Shown piece after piece: positions 1 through 9,379 of a stretch of DNA of 64,000 bases. A program made the translations under genes and the position numbers. Each line of letters begins with the position of its first letter. Position 1 is the first letter of the stretch. The notes beneath the pieces were generated by a model. It was not told the DNA's origin, searched no databases, and saw only the letters and a list, made by a program, of their open reading frames with translations. The stretch comes from Siderastrea radians (taxonomy: Eukaryota > Cnidaria > Anthozoa > Scleractinia > Rhizangiidae): assembly GCA_964017195.1 (NCBI GenBank), contig OZ024892.1, forward strand, positions 11,728,071 to 11,792,070, in the 5' to 3' direction.

Positions 1-1679
1 TCATTGTCTCTCTGCTTCCTGTATTGCTCTCTACGTCGCTTTAACCTCTTCTCTCTCTGCTCACTTGTTTCCATTTTTGCCTTCCCCTTTTCTCTTCTCT
101 CTTTATGTTCTTCTCTCCTTTCGCTCAACCTAAATTCTCTCCCTTGCTCTCTACATACTTCCATTTCTCCCCTTTTATGCCCACTTTCGCTATCATCACA
201 TTTTCCTCGTCTCCTCTTATACCGTTCTCGCCGTTGCATCAACCGAAGTTCTTTCTCTTCTTTCCTTTCATTTGCTCTCTTCTTCCTGCCCTGTTCTCTA
301 CGTTGCATTAAACATTTCTCCCTTCGCTCACTCTCTTCAATATTTCCCCACTTCTTTTCCCTTTCCTTTGTTCTACTTTTATCTCTTTCTTTGCACTTCC
401 TCAACCTCACATCCCTTTGCTGTGTCCTACATTTCCTCAACCTCTCGTTCCGTTCAACCTCATGTTTATCTCGTCTTTCTCTTGCCCTACTCATATTCAT
501 TATTTCTCTTCTGCTTTCATTATATACCATCAGACTCCCTCCTTCCTCTATGTTTTCATTCTCTCTTTGCTCCCTGCTTTTCGTCAACCTCCTTCTTCCC
601 TCCATACTCTGCACATTGCCTTCTTTTCTGTCATGATCATTCCCATCAAATGATTCACTCATTTTCAAGTCTAACATGACACTCCCATTACATATCTCAC
701 TACTATTGACTACATCCTGTTTCAAATTCACTGATACATAACAACTTGTCTTCTCAACACACACCTCATTATCTTCGAAATAACCATCAGTAACTGCGAC
801 ACCCACAATCTCAAACTGCATCACACACGTTCCAGCATAAAAAGCTTGAATATACTCAACCACTTCCTCGGCACTATTAAAATCCAATACAACACTTTCC
901 CCACTTATAGAAACATTACCCCACCTATCTCGTGCATGTGAATCAAATAATTTGTAATGGCCTTCATTATCTATCATCAGAGCAACGGTGTTTATCCCTA
1001 TCGTCAACATGAAGCTTCTGTACACTTCCATCAACAAATTCAATGCATGTTGCAGCCCCAGATAACAATCTCTTACACCACACATGTGGACATCACCAGT
1101 TATCCCATCACTTAAGCTTATGGAATACATCACGTTATCCACTAACAACAGTGACGGCGTTTCACATAACAACAAATACTCTTTCCCTGTAATCTTACTT
1201 AGATGACAATACAGTGAATTTCCAACTAACAATATCTCATTCACATTCTCTCTGTTCCAAGTGCATGCGTTCCGTTTATAATTGTAAATTACCGCCGTTA
1301 GGCACATTGCTACACATTGTTTACCCGCATTTCTTCCAAACAACGTAACATCCCCTTGGTGAAAATCTGCCGTCACGGTTTTATCACAATCCACTAGATA
1401 CGAAGGACCAGGATTCACTTCTACATCATTCGCCAGTTGAATCAAAAGAGGGATGTACCACCGGTAAACGTACATTTGAGTGGACCACAGCATCGTATAG
1501 TGATTCGTTTCCCACTTGCAAATAACATTTCTTAACGTTGGCAAATAAACACTTTCCAAATAAAATAACCAGAACAACATACACCAGAATTTACCTTTCA
1601 AAACTTTTGAAGACTCTTTCCTTCTTACATAACTATTATGCGCCCCCAGGACGACCCTATATTCCATCAAAGATATCAT
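1..1679 (-). CDS. 2A-containing, putative cysteine-protease-like, Arg/Glu-rich protein (5' complete, runs off left edge)
   Basis: The minus strand is open without a stop from an ATG at 1679 to base 1 (559 codons; an in-frame TAA lies at 1718-1716). A second possible start is the ATG at 1667. Residues 85-92 read DVEVNPGP after a hydrophobic stretch, the consensus of 2A 'stop-go' peptides, so translation should release a 91-residue leader and restart at Pro92. Residues about 93-300 hold GKQCVAMC (Cys122) and FDSHARD (His248). This spacing and context resemble OTU/tegument-type cysteine protease domains found in some animal Helitron-like elements; that is a family-memory inference. From about residue 347 the protein is a long Arg/Glu/Lys-rich, probably helical tail with recurring RRE-Q-RR patterns. 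This tail is why bases 1-660 look like pure pyrimidine sequence. It is likely an accessory protein of a large mobile element; a replication or helicase domain might lie beyond the edge. The frame itself is certain, the function is not. Confidence 0.72.
   Translation of the reverse strand, partial: MISLMEYRVVLGAHNSYVRRKESSKVLKGKFWCMLFWLFYLESVYLPTLRNVICKWETNHYTMLWSTQMYVYRWYIPLLIQLANDVEVNPGPSYLVDCDKTVTADFHQGDVTLFGRNAGKQCVAMCLTAVIYNYKRNACTWNRENVNEILLVGNSLYCHLSKITGKEYLLLCETPSLLLVDNVMYSISLSDGITGDVHMCGVRDCYLGLQHALNLLMEVYRSFMLTIGINTVALMIDNEGHYKLFDSHARDRWGNVSISGESVVLDFNSAEEVVEYIQAFYAGTCVMQFEIVGVAVTDGYFEDNEVCVEKTSCYVSVNLKQDVVNSSEICNGSVMLDLKMSESFDGNDHDRKEGNVQSMEGRRRLTKSREQRENENIEEGGSLMVYNESRREIMNMSRARERRDKHEVERNERLRKCRTQQRDVRLRKCKERDKSRTKEREKKWGNIEESERREKCLMQRREQGRKKRANERKEEKELRLMQRRERYKRRRGKCDDSESGHKRGEMEVCREQGREFRLSERREEHKERREKGKAKMETSEQREKRLKRRREQYRKQRDN
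1404..1427 (-). other. 2A-like ribosome-skipping motif DVEVNPGP
   Basis: Codons 85-92 of the minus-strand frame spell D-V-E-V-N-P-G-P, an exact fit to the D(V/I)ExNPGP core. It is preceded by the hydrophobic run IPLLIQLAN, as in known 2A peptides. The predicted skip is between Gly91 and Pro92. 2A motifs are known from some non-LTR retrotransposons and a few sea-urchin genes as well as from viruses; nothing else here looks viral. Confidence 0.75.
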
Positions 1680-2406
1680 AACTTCCAGATGACCTACGAC
1701 AATACTAACGATCGCTTACCTTCTCTCCTCTTTCACAATCCCTCCACGACGTTTCGCTCCCGCCAGCATCAACAGCGCCACTGCACTTTACCTCTCGTTA
1801 TTATCGATCCTCCTTCCTTTCTTTCACTAGTATTTCATAAATATTTCACTATTTCCTTTGGTGACAGGGAAGGGTCCCGACAATTCTAACGCCGCTGCGC
1901 GGACGTGTGCAAAAATACGATACTTCTCTTGTGGACCCTTCTCCTATCGTGCGTGCATGTGTGTACTTATCGATGTCTATGCACAATCACTTCTCTATAT
2001 GTTTTCAGGTCTGCACAAAATTATCCCACACGACAGTCCAGACAAATTTCGCCTTCCACCAAAGCTCTTCGCGTCCCCGATTCAAAATGGCCACTCGCCC
2101 GCACTTGTCCGCACGCCATCCCATCCCATGGGCCATAGCGAAATACACACCTTGTGAACCTTACACGACGTATTTTGACCGACCAAACGGTCGACCCTCT
2201 TGTCACGACTGCTCTAACTCGACTTCGTCGGTTAATGAAGAATTCGCAATCACTTATTTCTTTTTAAATGCTAAATCTTTACCTTATGATAATCCTTCAG
2301 TTGTCATGGTAAAACCTGTTTTAGCAAAACTGCCATGGTATAAAATTACGAAGAAGCATAAAAGTCATCACACTTGCCATTTAATACTGCTCTTACAACG
2401 CCTTTC

Positions 2407-2577
2407 CAGGGCCGTAGCCAGAAAAAAAATTTGACTGAGGCAATATCCATGGTTAAAATTATGACTGAGGCAATCAGTCCATGGTTAAATTCTCTTCCTT
2501 GGTATTTAGGATGTTAAACGAAAAAAAAAATGACTGAGGCAAGTGCCTTGGTTTGCCTCACACTGGCTACGGCCCTG
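2407..2577. mobile_element. hAT-like MITE
   Basis: A 171-bp element with terminal inverted repeats CAGGGCCGTAGCCAG / CTGGCTACGGCCCTG, flanked by a CTTTC direct repeat on each side. CAGGG ends are usual for hAT elements, but hAT normally makes 8-bp duplications and only 5 bp match here. Inside, a 'tgactgaggcaa' motif recurs three times. No coding capacity. Confidence 0.6.
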
Positions 2578-2582
2578 CTTTC

Positions 2583-4169
2583 ATTTCTCTAATTTAATGG
2601 TCGCGTTTAGGGATTTAACATACGCTCACAACATAAAACTTTACACTTTTCACGCGGCCTTCACTTAAAGGGTGAAAAGGGACGACATTTCATAAAGGAG
2701 TGCTTTTCTTTTGTTAAGTAGTTTTATTGGTTCTGAACAAGACATCATATTCATTTCAAATGCCAAAACGTCTCCAAACAATCAATTACAGTATAAACAG
2801 AAAGCATAAAATTCTTAAATAATGTGAGGGCAACAAGACAGCACAAATAAAAAATTAAGAGTCTCCTTTTATGCTATCGTTACCGTTTCCGAAACAAAAT
2901 ATAATTTGTCAAATTTTATAAGAAAATTGTGTTTCTCTTTGACTCTGAAGTCAGAGGAGTTCTCATAGTAAAATTAGATGGTTGCTAACAGGTCATGGAA
3001 TATGACTGTCAAAAATCTTTTATCCTTTAAATATCTTGGCATTTGACTTCTAAACAACGATTGGCATTTCAACTGGTCTTTGGGGTTCTTTTATTTGAAG
3101 GACTACTTGCTTTGATACAGTGAGAGTATTTCTTTCCTATGCCTTTCATCGGCCAATCCCCCACTTTCTCTCCCTCTCACCCACCCGTCTGAATGAAGGA
3201 TTTTTAGACTATTAATTTGACATTAAAGACGCTATGTCACGCTATTTTTGTATCTTTTTAAAAAGCTATAAAGTTTCTTTACATCAGTTGAATTCCACAA
3301 ATAATGGCCTAGCTTTATTATCGAAGACTATTTTATGGCACTGAAACTGTTTCCTGTCGTCTGTTGCTACCGATGGCAAGGATGGAAATGGATTGAAACT
3401 TGAAAAAATTGGGCCAATTTTTCTCAAGTTTTGATGCTACTTGTTGTTATGGTTAGCTCTCCCTGATAAAATTCATTTGATATCTTCCTCATAGTTTTAA
3501 AGGAGCATTTTGTTTATGAGCTTGTATGAGTAAAGGCACCAAGTGATGATTTTCGCACAGAATTGACCTAAAATAGCAAACTCCTGAAGACACAGCCCCT
3601 TCAAGTATTGGCCTGTCCACTTGTTGACCAAAACATAGATTTCGAAATCCCTCAGAAAGTCACACACATCTTCTTGACCAGAAAATTTCGCTTCTGGTAG
3701 AACTACTCGTTGCGACCCCATTGCTGTCACCAGTGTAATGAGCGCAGTGTAATGAGCGTAGGACGAACCGCTAAAAACTAGAAAGACTTTTTAATTAAGG
3801 ACGTTCCCTCCTAGTAGAGATCTACTTTTGCAAAGGTTATGACTACGGGGAAAAAGTACATCTTAGCAAGGGTTATTGGAATCCAAAAAGAAAAATGTGG
3901 GTAACCACGCATTTTTCAGAGATAATTAAGCAACCATATTTCCAAGAAAGCGCTAAAATGCAAAGAATGTACGGCAATTTCTTTCCAAATTTAAGCTCGA
4001 TTATCTCGGAAAAATCCGTGGCTATCCCCAATTTTCTTTTTTGGATTCTGATAGCCCTTGCTAAGATCTGCTTTTTCCACATAGTCATAAGCCGCACAAA
4101 AATATTGTTGTGTTAGTGGGCAAATTCCTTAAGAACCTTGAATATCCCGAGATGCGGAGAAGTAGTATT
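2583..4169. other. Non-coding stretch, partly a diverged repeat
   Basis: No convincing gene. About 2290-3180 resembles 9840-10480 in order and wording (for example 'tcatggtaaaac.tgttttagc', 'cataaaact.ttcact' and 'ggcaacaagacag.acaaa'), so both are old copies of one sequence. 3873-4116 is only a short open frame on both strands with no recognisable domain. Confidence 0.4.
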
Positions 4170-5405
4170 GTCCGCTCACCTAGCAAATTTTCCCACGATT
4201 ATTTGCATACAGACCCTGTGTTTTCTGATTGGTGGAGAAAGGGAAAAAGTCGGCCATGTTGGATGGAGGTGGGTTGTGAATGGTAGAGAAGGGTCAGTGA
4301 CGTCATACTGGAAGTGAAAAAGGGTGAAAATGGGGTGAGCTATCATGTCAAAAAATCACCATAGCAACAAGCCACTTGACAGGAAAAAAATCAATTTTTT
4401 AATGGTGGGAAACAACTTAGTTACAAGCGGGAGCGTGTGCCTCGACCCGAATGGTCAGCGGCGTCCCCTTTGACAAAAGTCCAAAAGTCCAAAGTCCAAA
4501 ACACAGGCACAGGAAGATGTCACGCGACGATGAGCGAGGCTTGGGTGGACTGGATCCAAGTGGCGTGTCAGACCTGTCTTTAAAGTCCAAAAATCTAAAA
4601 AACAGGGGATATCATGCGAATCATTAATAAAATCCTGGAGCAGGTGGAACCTAGCCCGGTTAGCTTCAGAACAGGCTAACTGCTTAGATTGGTTTTGAAA
4701 GGGGTGGGTTTCCCTTTAGTGAAGAGCCGAAGATGAAAAAAAAAAAGAAGAAAAGCTTACCGATACCCGTAGGTGCTGCTTGACATCCTTGCTTGCTTGC
4801 TTGCTTGGAGTGAACCAATGACGGGAAAGTCACGTGAACCCAAAAAATAAATAATAGGATGGCTGAGGTACCCACAAAAAAAATAAATAATAGGGGGGTG
4901 GGGGTACCCCCTCTCCCCTCCCTATTTTTCCCATCATCCTTTGCCATTCCCTTGATATAAAAATAAAGGGGTGGGGTACCCCCTCTCCCCATTTTTTCCA
5001 TCATCCTTTGCCATTCCCTTGATATAAAAATAAAGGGGTGGGGTACCCCCTCTCCCTATTTTTCCCATCATCCTTTGCCATTCACTTGATATAAAAATAA
5101 AGGGGTGGGGGTACCCCCCTCTCCCCATTTTTCCCATCATCCTTTGCGATTCACTTGGTGTAAAGCCCTCAGCATGAGTACATGAGCTTTACTCACGGCT
5201 TTAGTCAGGCAGAGTGAACTTTTGACAGCTTTTGAACAAGATGGAGGAAAGAGTTGGGCTGTTTGACCTTTCGAGGAAGAAATGAGTAAAACACAACCCA
5301 CGCGTCCCATTTTTAAAGGAAAAAAAATGGGTCATGTGACAAACCCTAATAGACCAATCCCATTGTCTTGCATGATCGGAAAGGTGGAGGTTGTGCTCAT
5401 TTTGA
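4170..5405 (+). repeat. Left terminal inverted repeat of the 5.2-kb element
   Basis: Inverted match to 8130-9366. Compared with the right arm it lacks roughly 70 bp containing a TATA-like box next to the 'gcttgcttgcttgc' run (about 4790-4810). It carries about four units of a roughly 65-bp tandem repeat around 4900-5150, where the right arm carries about two. Confidence 0.8.
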
Positions 5406-5555
5406 GTAAAAGAGCGCCGAGCCCGCATGGGCTGATGTATGGCACATCTTTGCCAGTATTGTCAAAAACTGTTCAGTCGAAGCTACAATAGAGACCGTCA
5501 CGAGAAGCGGGGTTGTTAGAAACGTTTAGAAAAACAACAAGGGGAAAGCACAACC

Positions 5556-6173
5556 ATGACTACCGTCTCCCCAGAGGACGTGGTGTCTGAAGTCGGATCA
5601 GACGAAGGAAGCATAAACGAGGATTCAGAGGATAAAGAAAATGACGATGAAAACATGGAAATCGATTCCGAGGACGAAGACGACAGTGATTTGGAACATG
5701 ACAGCGTTGATCCAGGGGAACATCTCCGTGTAGAAGTTAAAGAGTGCCTTATTTCACGCTTCGGAAAACAAGTGGAGCGGTTGCTGGAAAAGGGGGTGTC
5801 TGAAGCGGGTTCTGAAGCCAAAGCTTTCAATGCTTTATTACCTGTTTTCAGAGGAAAGTTACGGAGGCTGTACCTGCACTATCTCAAGTGGTTCCGTCGT
5901 CTCAAACGTGATCCAGTACACGAAGAAATCATGAAAACCCTACGTCGTTTCATGGACGAAGAAGAAGGTATGGATTATGAAGAGGCAACGGACGCAGCCG
6001 TGGATAGGCGAAAATTTTTATTAAACAGAATTTTTCAACCGCGGCCAGTCCCTAAGAACAAAGAAGAAGAAGAAGAAGAAGGAGAAGAAGAAGAAAAGGA
6101 GGAAGAAGAGGAGGAGGAGGAATTGAAGAAGACGAAGAAGACAAAGAAAGTTGACCATGAGACTGTGCAGTGA
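5556..6173 (+). CDS. Unknown acidic protein of the 5.2-kb element
   Basis: 205 codons starting just inside the left inverted repeat. I do not recognise the family. Residues 1-50 are very rich in Asp/Glu/Ser. Residues about 60-150 form the only globular-looking part, with a basic, aromatic segment around LRRLYLHYLKWFRRLKRDP and a likely helical RRFMDEEEGMDYEEATDAAV. Residues about 165-195 are almost all Glu, followed by a lysine-rich KKTKKTKK end that could serve as a nuclear signal. A canonical AATAAA lies 40 bp after the stop. Its position, mirrored by the minus-strand gene next to the other arm, suggests expression from the inverted repeat. A DNA- or chromatin-binding role is possible but is only a guess from composition. 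Confidence 0.65.
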   Translation: MTTVSPEDVVSEVGSDEGSINEDSEDKENDDENMEIDSEDEDDSDLEHDSVDPGEHLRVEVKECLISRFGKQVERLLEKGVSEAGSEAKAFNALLPVFRGKLRRLYLHYLKWFRRLKRDPVHEEIMKTLRRFMDEEEGMDYEEATDAAVDRRKFLLNRIFQPRPVPKNKEEEEEEGEEEEKEEEEEEEELKKTKKTKKVDHETVQ

Positions 6174-6212
6174 ACCGAGTTTGACAGATGAAACTGTGTT
6201 GTAACAAACATG

Positions 6213-6218
6213 AATAAA
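6213..6218 (+). terminator. Poly(A) signal AATAAA
   Basis: Canonical hexamer about 40 bp downstream of the stop of the 205-residue gene. Confidence 0.6.
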
Positions 6219-6659
6219 AGTGATTGTCACGTGAACTCTCCAAGGTTGCTATTGCTACAATCATTGCCTTGAGAAATGTTTATGTTTGAGCTACTTGAAG
6301 CTACCGTGAGCTGTCTGTAGCTACAGAGGTTTGGCAGAGAGAGGGATCAACAAAGACCGGAGGTGGGGTACCTCCCTTGGTTTAGTTTCCGTCCAAATGA
6401 TGTCCCCCTGTGAGGAGGGTTAGAGGTGGTTGGGTATGCTGCAAGGCATTACAAGGTATCGCGAAGAATCGTCGTAAGAAAACGCCATGCATATAAATTT
6501 GTTCTTTAGTGACTGGTCAGTAGTCTTCTTCTGAAGCCTCACCCCGCAAAAGCCTTAATGGGCAGGGGTCTTCTCTAATTGAGCTAGCCAGCAGTACTCC
6601 CCATTGGGCTGGAGCTCACGATCCCAATTCTCCAGAGAGCCTAGCCTGCTGGTTAGCAG

Positions 6660-6850
6660 TCTGTTTTCTGACCTGTTCCTAGTCAACGGTCTTATCCTAA
6701 GGCCTGAGCCTGCAATCTCTATCAGTCAACAGCCTTTTCCTTTTAGACTGGACCCTGCAACCTAAATGGGCGTCGCTTTTCCCTGAAATGTGAGCCTGCA
6801 ATCCCTACCGGTCAGCATAGGGTCATTCCCGCCACACGGGAGCTTGTCAA
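6660..6850 (+). repeat. Degenerate tandem repeat of about 40-50 bp
   Basis: 'gagcctgcaatctctatcagtcaac', 'gaccctgcaacctaaatggg' and 'gagcctgcaatccctaccggtcagc' recur in order inside the 5.2-kb element. The units are poorly conserved. Confidence 0.4.
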
Positions 6851-6935
6851 AATTTAAAAAAAGCTTAATAAAATGTGTGAACATACATTCCCAACAGGTC
6901 AGCAGAGTCAGATGATCTATCATTATTGTCATTGT

Positions 6936-6960
6936 CATTATTATTATTATTATTATTATT
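6936..6960 (+). repeat. (TTA)n microsatellite
   Basis: About eight uninterrupted trinucleotide units inside the middle of the 5.2-kb element. Confidence 0.9.
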
Positions 6961-7514
6961 GCGCCTCCAAGTGAAATCGTTTCCCTTTGTACTCGCCCTT
7001 GCAAAAAATCCTTGGCAAAGACAAGAGGAGTAGGGGGCTACTCCTTCATTTGTTGCCGCATGACAAGCCTCGCCCACATGAAAAGTATGATGTCACAGAC
7101 ATCACGTGAGTCACCCACTTCATGGAGATTGGTTGCGTGACACCTGTCATCTCCACCAAGATTCCTGGTTGACCTGTAGTTTAAGGAGGGGGTACCCCCA
7201 TCCCCTATTTTCTCCTCTGTTTTTTCCAGCACCCCTTGTGTATTCCAAAGGGGTACCCCCTCCTCTAAACACCAAAATATGGTCGCGCTTTTAAAGGGGC
7301 GTGGCATTACTTTTCCAATTTTTTGACGCTGTTGCTATGGTGACTGGTGTCATAGGGTACCCCCTCCTCTAACCACCTAACAGTGACACTAAAAAACAAC
7401 AAATATAAGAACGTTTGCAACACACCAATACAGCGTGGCAAAACACGGACACGGACACAGAGGTTGCTGTTGTTGAAAAAATAACCAGTATTTAATTCAA
7501 ATTTTCACGAAAAA

Positions 7515-7520
7515 TTTATT
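7515..7520 (-). terminator. Poly(A) signal AATAAA (minus strand)
   Basis: TTTATT on the plus strand, 68 bp beyond the stop of the minus-strand gene at 7588, mirroring the signal behind the plus-strand gene. Confidence 0.55.
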
Positions 7521-7587
7521 TACAAAAAATTGTCACTTCTTCTTGACTCACAGGTCTTGTCTGACAACCAAAATAAAAAGTGTTCAT

Positions 7588-7956
7588 TCAACATGATGAC
7601 TGTGCCTCCTGCTCTCGTTTGGTGTTGTTGTAGCACTGGGCGTTCGTCTGCCATTGACCTTTAATAATGCGGACTTCCTCAGGGGGCGTTTCTTCTTCAG
7701 CACGTCGAATCGCTCCTTTCTGATGCTTACGGACTCCCTCAGGGTGTGCCTCGCGATACTTTTTCCGTTTAATCTCAGTCAATTTCTCCCGATGCTTTTG
7801 CCTGTATCTCCGGTTTTGCTCACGTATAATCTCAGGGTGTTTTTTGCGGTACCTTCTTTTTTGCTCCCGAAAAATCTCAGGGTGTTTTTCGCGGTACCTT
7901 TTTCTTTGCTCCCGTTGTTTCCGTTTCATTTCCATTAACTCCATGAGGGGGTCCAA
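7588..7956 (-). CDS. Unknown basic tandem-repeat protein of the 5.2-kb element
   Basis: 122 codons on the minus strand, beginning close to the right inverted repeat. Residues about 11-75 are four imperfect 15-residue repeats of the form RRYRxKHPEIxREQx (KRYREKHPEIFREQK, RRYRKKHPEIIREQN, RRYRQKHREKLTEIK, then a degenerate one). The repeats are highly basic and predicted helical. The last 40 residues (including EEETPPEEVRIIKGQWQTN) are not repetitive. Similar Arg-rich short repeats occur in DNA- or RNA-binding and mobile-element proteins; no domain is recognised with confidence. The gene faces the acidic 205-residue protein, and the opposite charges would allow the two to bind each other (inference). 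A poly(A) signal follows on the same strand. Confidence 0.65.
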   Translation of the reverse strand: MDPLMELMEMKRKQREQRKRYREKHPEIFREQKRRYRKKHPEIIREQNRRYRQKHREKLTEIKRKKYREAHPEGVRKHQKGAIRRAEEETPPEEVRIIKGQWQTNAQCYNNTKREQEAQSSC

Positions 7957-8129
7957 ATTAGTTGATCGTGCGAGAACCGAAAAAAAAAAATGGTTGCCAT
8001 CTTTTATACCCTCTCTTTTCCCCCCGAAAAGATTAATGGAAAAAATAAAATAGGATGGGGGGAGGGGGTCAGACCTCCCTTATCATTATTTTTGGGGTTC
8101 ACGCAACTTTCTTGTCATTGGTTATTTAA

Positions 8130-9366
8130 CACAAAAGACAACCTCCACCCTTCCGATCATGCAAGACAATGGGATTGGTCTATTAGGGTTTATCACATGA
8201 CCCATTTTTTTCTTTTAAAAATGGGACGCGTGGGTTGTGTTTTACTCGTTTCTTTCTCCAAAGGTCAAACAGCCCAACTCTTTCCTTCATCGTGTTCAAA
8301 AGCTGTCAAAGGTTCACTCTGTCTGACTAAAGCCGTGAGTAAAGCTCATGTTCTCATGCTGAGGGTTTTATACCAAGTGAATCGCAAAGGATGATGGGAA
8401 AAATGGGGAGAGGGGGGTACCCCCACCCCTTTATTTTTATATCAAGGGAATGGCAAAGGATGATGGGAAAAATAGGGATGGGAGAGGGGGGTACCCCCAC
8501 CCCCCTATTATCATTTTTTTTGTGGGTACCCCCACCATCCTATTATTTATTTTTTTTGTGGGTACCCCCACCATCCTATTATTTATTTTTTTTGTGGGTA
8601 CCTCCACCATCCTATTATTTATTTTTTGGGTTCACGTGACTTTCCCGTCATTGGTTTTCCAACCCTTGGCAGGTGACCCTTTTTTCTCTATAAGAAACAA
8701 AGCAACTCGCCCTTCCCATTTCATTCTTCACTCCAAGCAAGCAAGCAAGGATGTCAAGCAGCACCTACGGGTATCGGTAAGCTTTTCTTTTTTTTTTTCA
8801 TCCTTGGTTCTTCACTAAAAGGAAACCCACCCCTTTCAAAACCAATCTAAGTAGTTAGCCTGTTCTGAAGCTAACCGGGCTGGGTCCCAACCTGCTCCAG
8901 GATTTTATTAATGATTCGCTTTCTCTACATGATATCCCACGTTTTTTTAGATTTTTGGACTTTAATGACAGGTCTGACAAGCCACTTGGATCCAGTCCAC
9001 CCAAGCCTCGCTCATCGTGACGTGACATCTTCCTGTGCCTGTTTTTTGGACTTTGGACTTTTATCAAAGGGTACGCCGCTGACCATTCGGGTCGAGGCAC
9101 ACGCTCCCACTTGTAACTAAGTTGTTTCCCACCATTAAAAAATTGATTTTTTCCTGACAAGTGGCTTGTTGCTATGGTGATATTTTGATATGACAGCTCG
9201 CCCCATTTTCACCCTTTTTCACTTCCGGTATGACGCCACTGACCCTTCTCCACCGATCACAACCCACCTCCATCCAGCATGGCCGACTTTTTCCCTTTCT
9301 CCACCAATCAGAAAACACAGGGTCTGTATGCAAATAATCGTGGGAAAATTTGCTAGGTGAGCGGAC
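8130..9366 (-). repeat. Right terminal inverted repeat of the 5.2-kb element
   Basis: Inverted match to 4170-5405. It contains three units of about 35 bp at 8515-8625 ('tttttgtgggtacccccacc' plus 'atcctattattta') and two of the longer GGGGTACCCCC-type units at 8384-8510. The left arm has the opposite balance. Confidence 0.8.
8689..8776 (+). promoter_or_regulatory. Possible outward-facing TATA promoter with a short first exon
   Basis: TATAAG at 8689 is followed 62 bp later by ATG at 8751. A 26-bp open stretch encoding MSSSTYGY plus CG ends in a good donor, CG|gtaagc, at 8776/8777. It points out of the element toward the right end. The TATA part is missing from the left arm. Coding is unproven; this rests on motif spacing only. 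Confidence 0.3.
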
Positions 9367-9379
9367 TACTCGCAGAATG

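Larger units (their letters stand above)
4170..9366. mobile_element. 5.2-kb element with about 1.2-kb terminal inverted repeats
   Basis: The sequence starting GTCCGCTCACCTAGC at 4170 returns inverted, ending GCTAGGTGAGCGGAC at 9366. Similarity continues inward to about 5405 on the left and 8130 on the right. The arms contain short tandem units with a GGGGTACCCCC core whose copy number differs between arms. The unique middle carries two short genes pointing at each other (5556-6173 plus, 7588-7956 minus), each with a poly(A) signal behind it. I see no transposase, polymerase or integrase and no clear target duplication. It is therefore either non-autonomous or a class I do not recognise. The ends do not match the classic signatures I know. 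Confidence 0.75.

Noticed and set aside
4..653. Ser/Leu/Phe-rich plus-strand frames (up to 210 codons)
   Set aside because: They are antisense images of the Arg/Glu-rich minus-strand coding tail, which is open for 559 codons and has recognisable motifs.
3497..3730. 77-codon minus-strand frame (MTAMGSQRVVLPEAKFSG...)
   Set aside because: The opening could be a remnant of a retroelement gag-like start (FSGQEDVCDFLRDFE), but it is too short and isolated to support a call.
4900..5150. CRISPR-like repeat array
   Set aside because: The units are directly adjacent, have no unique spacers and lie within a eukaryotic transposon arm.
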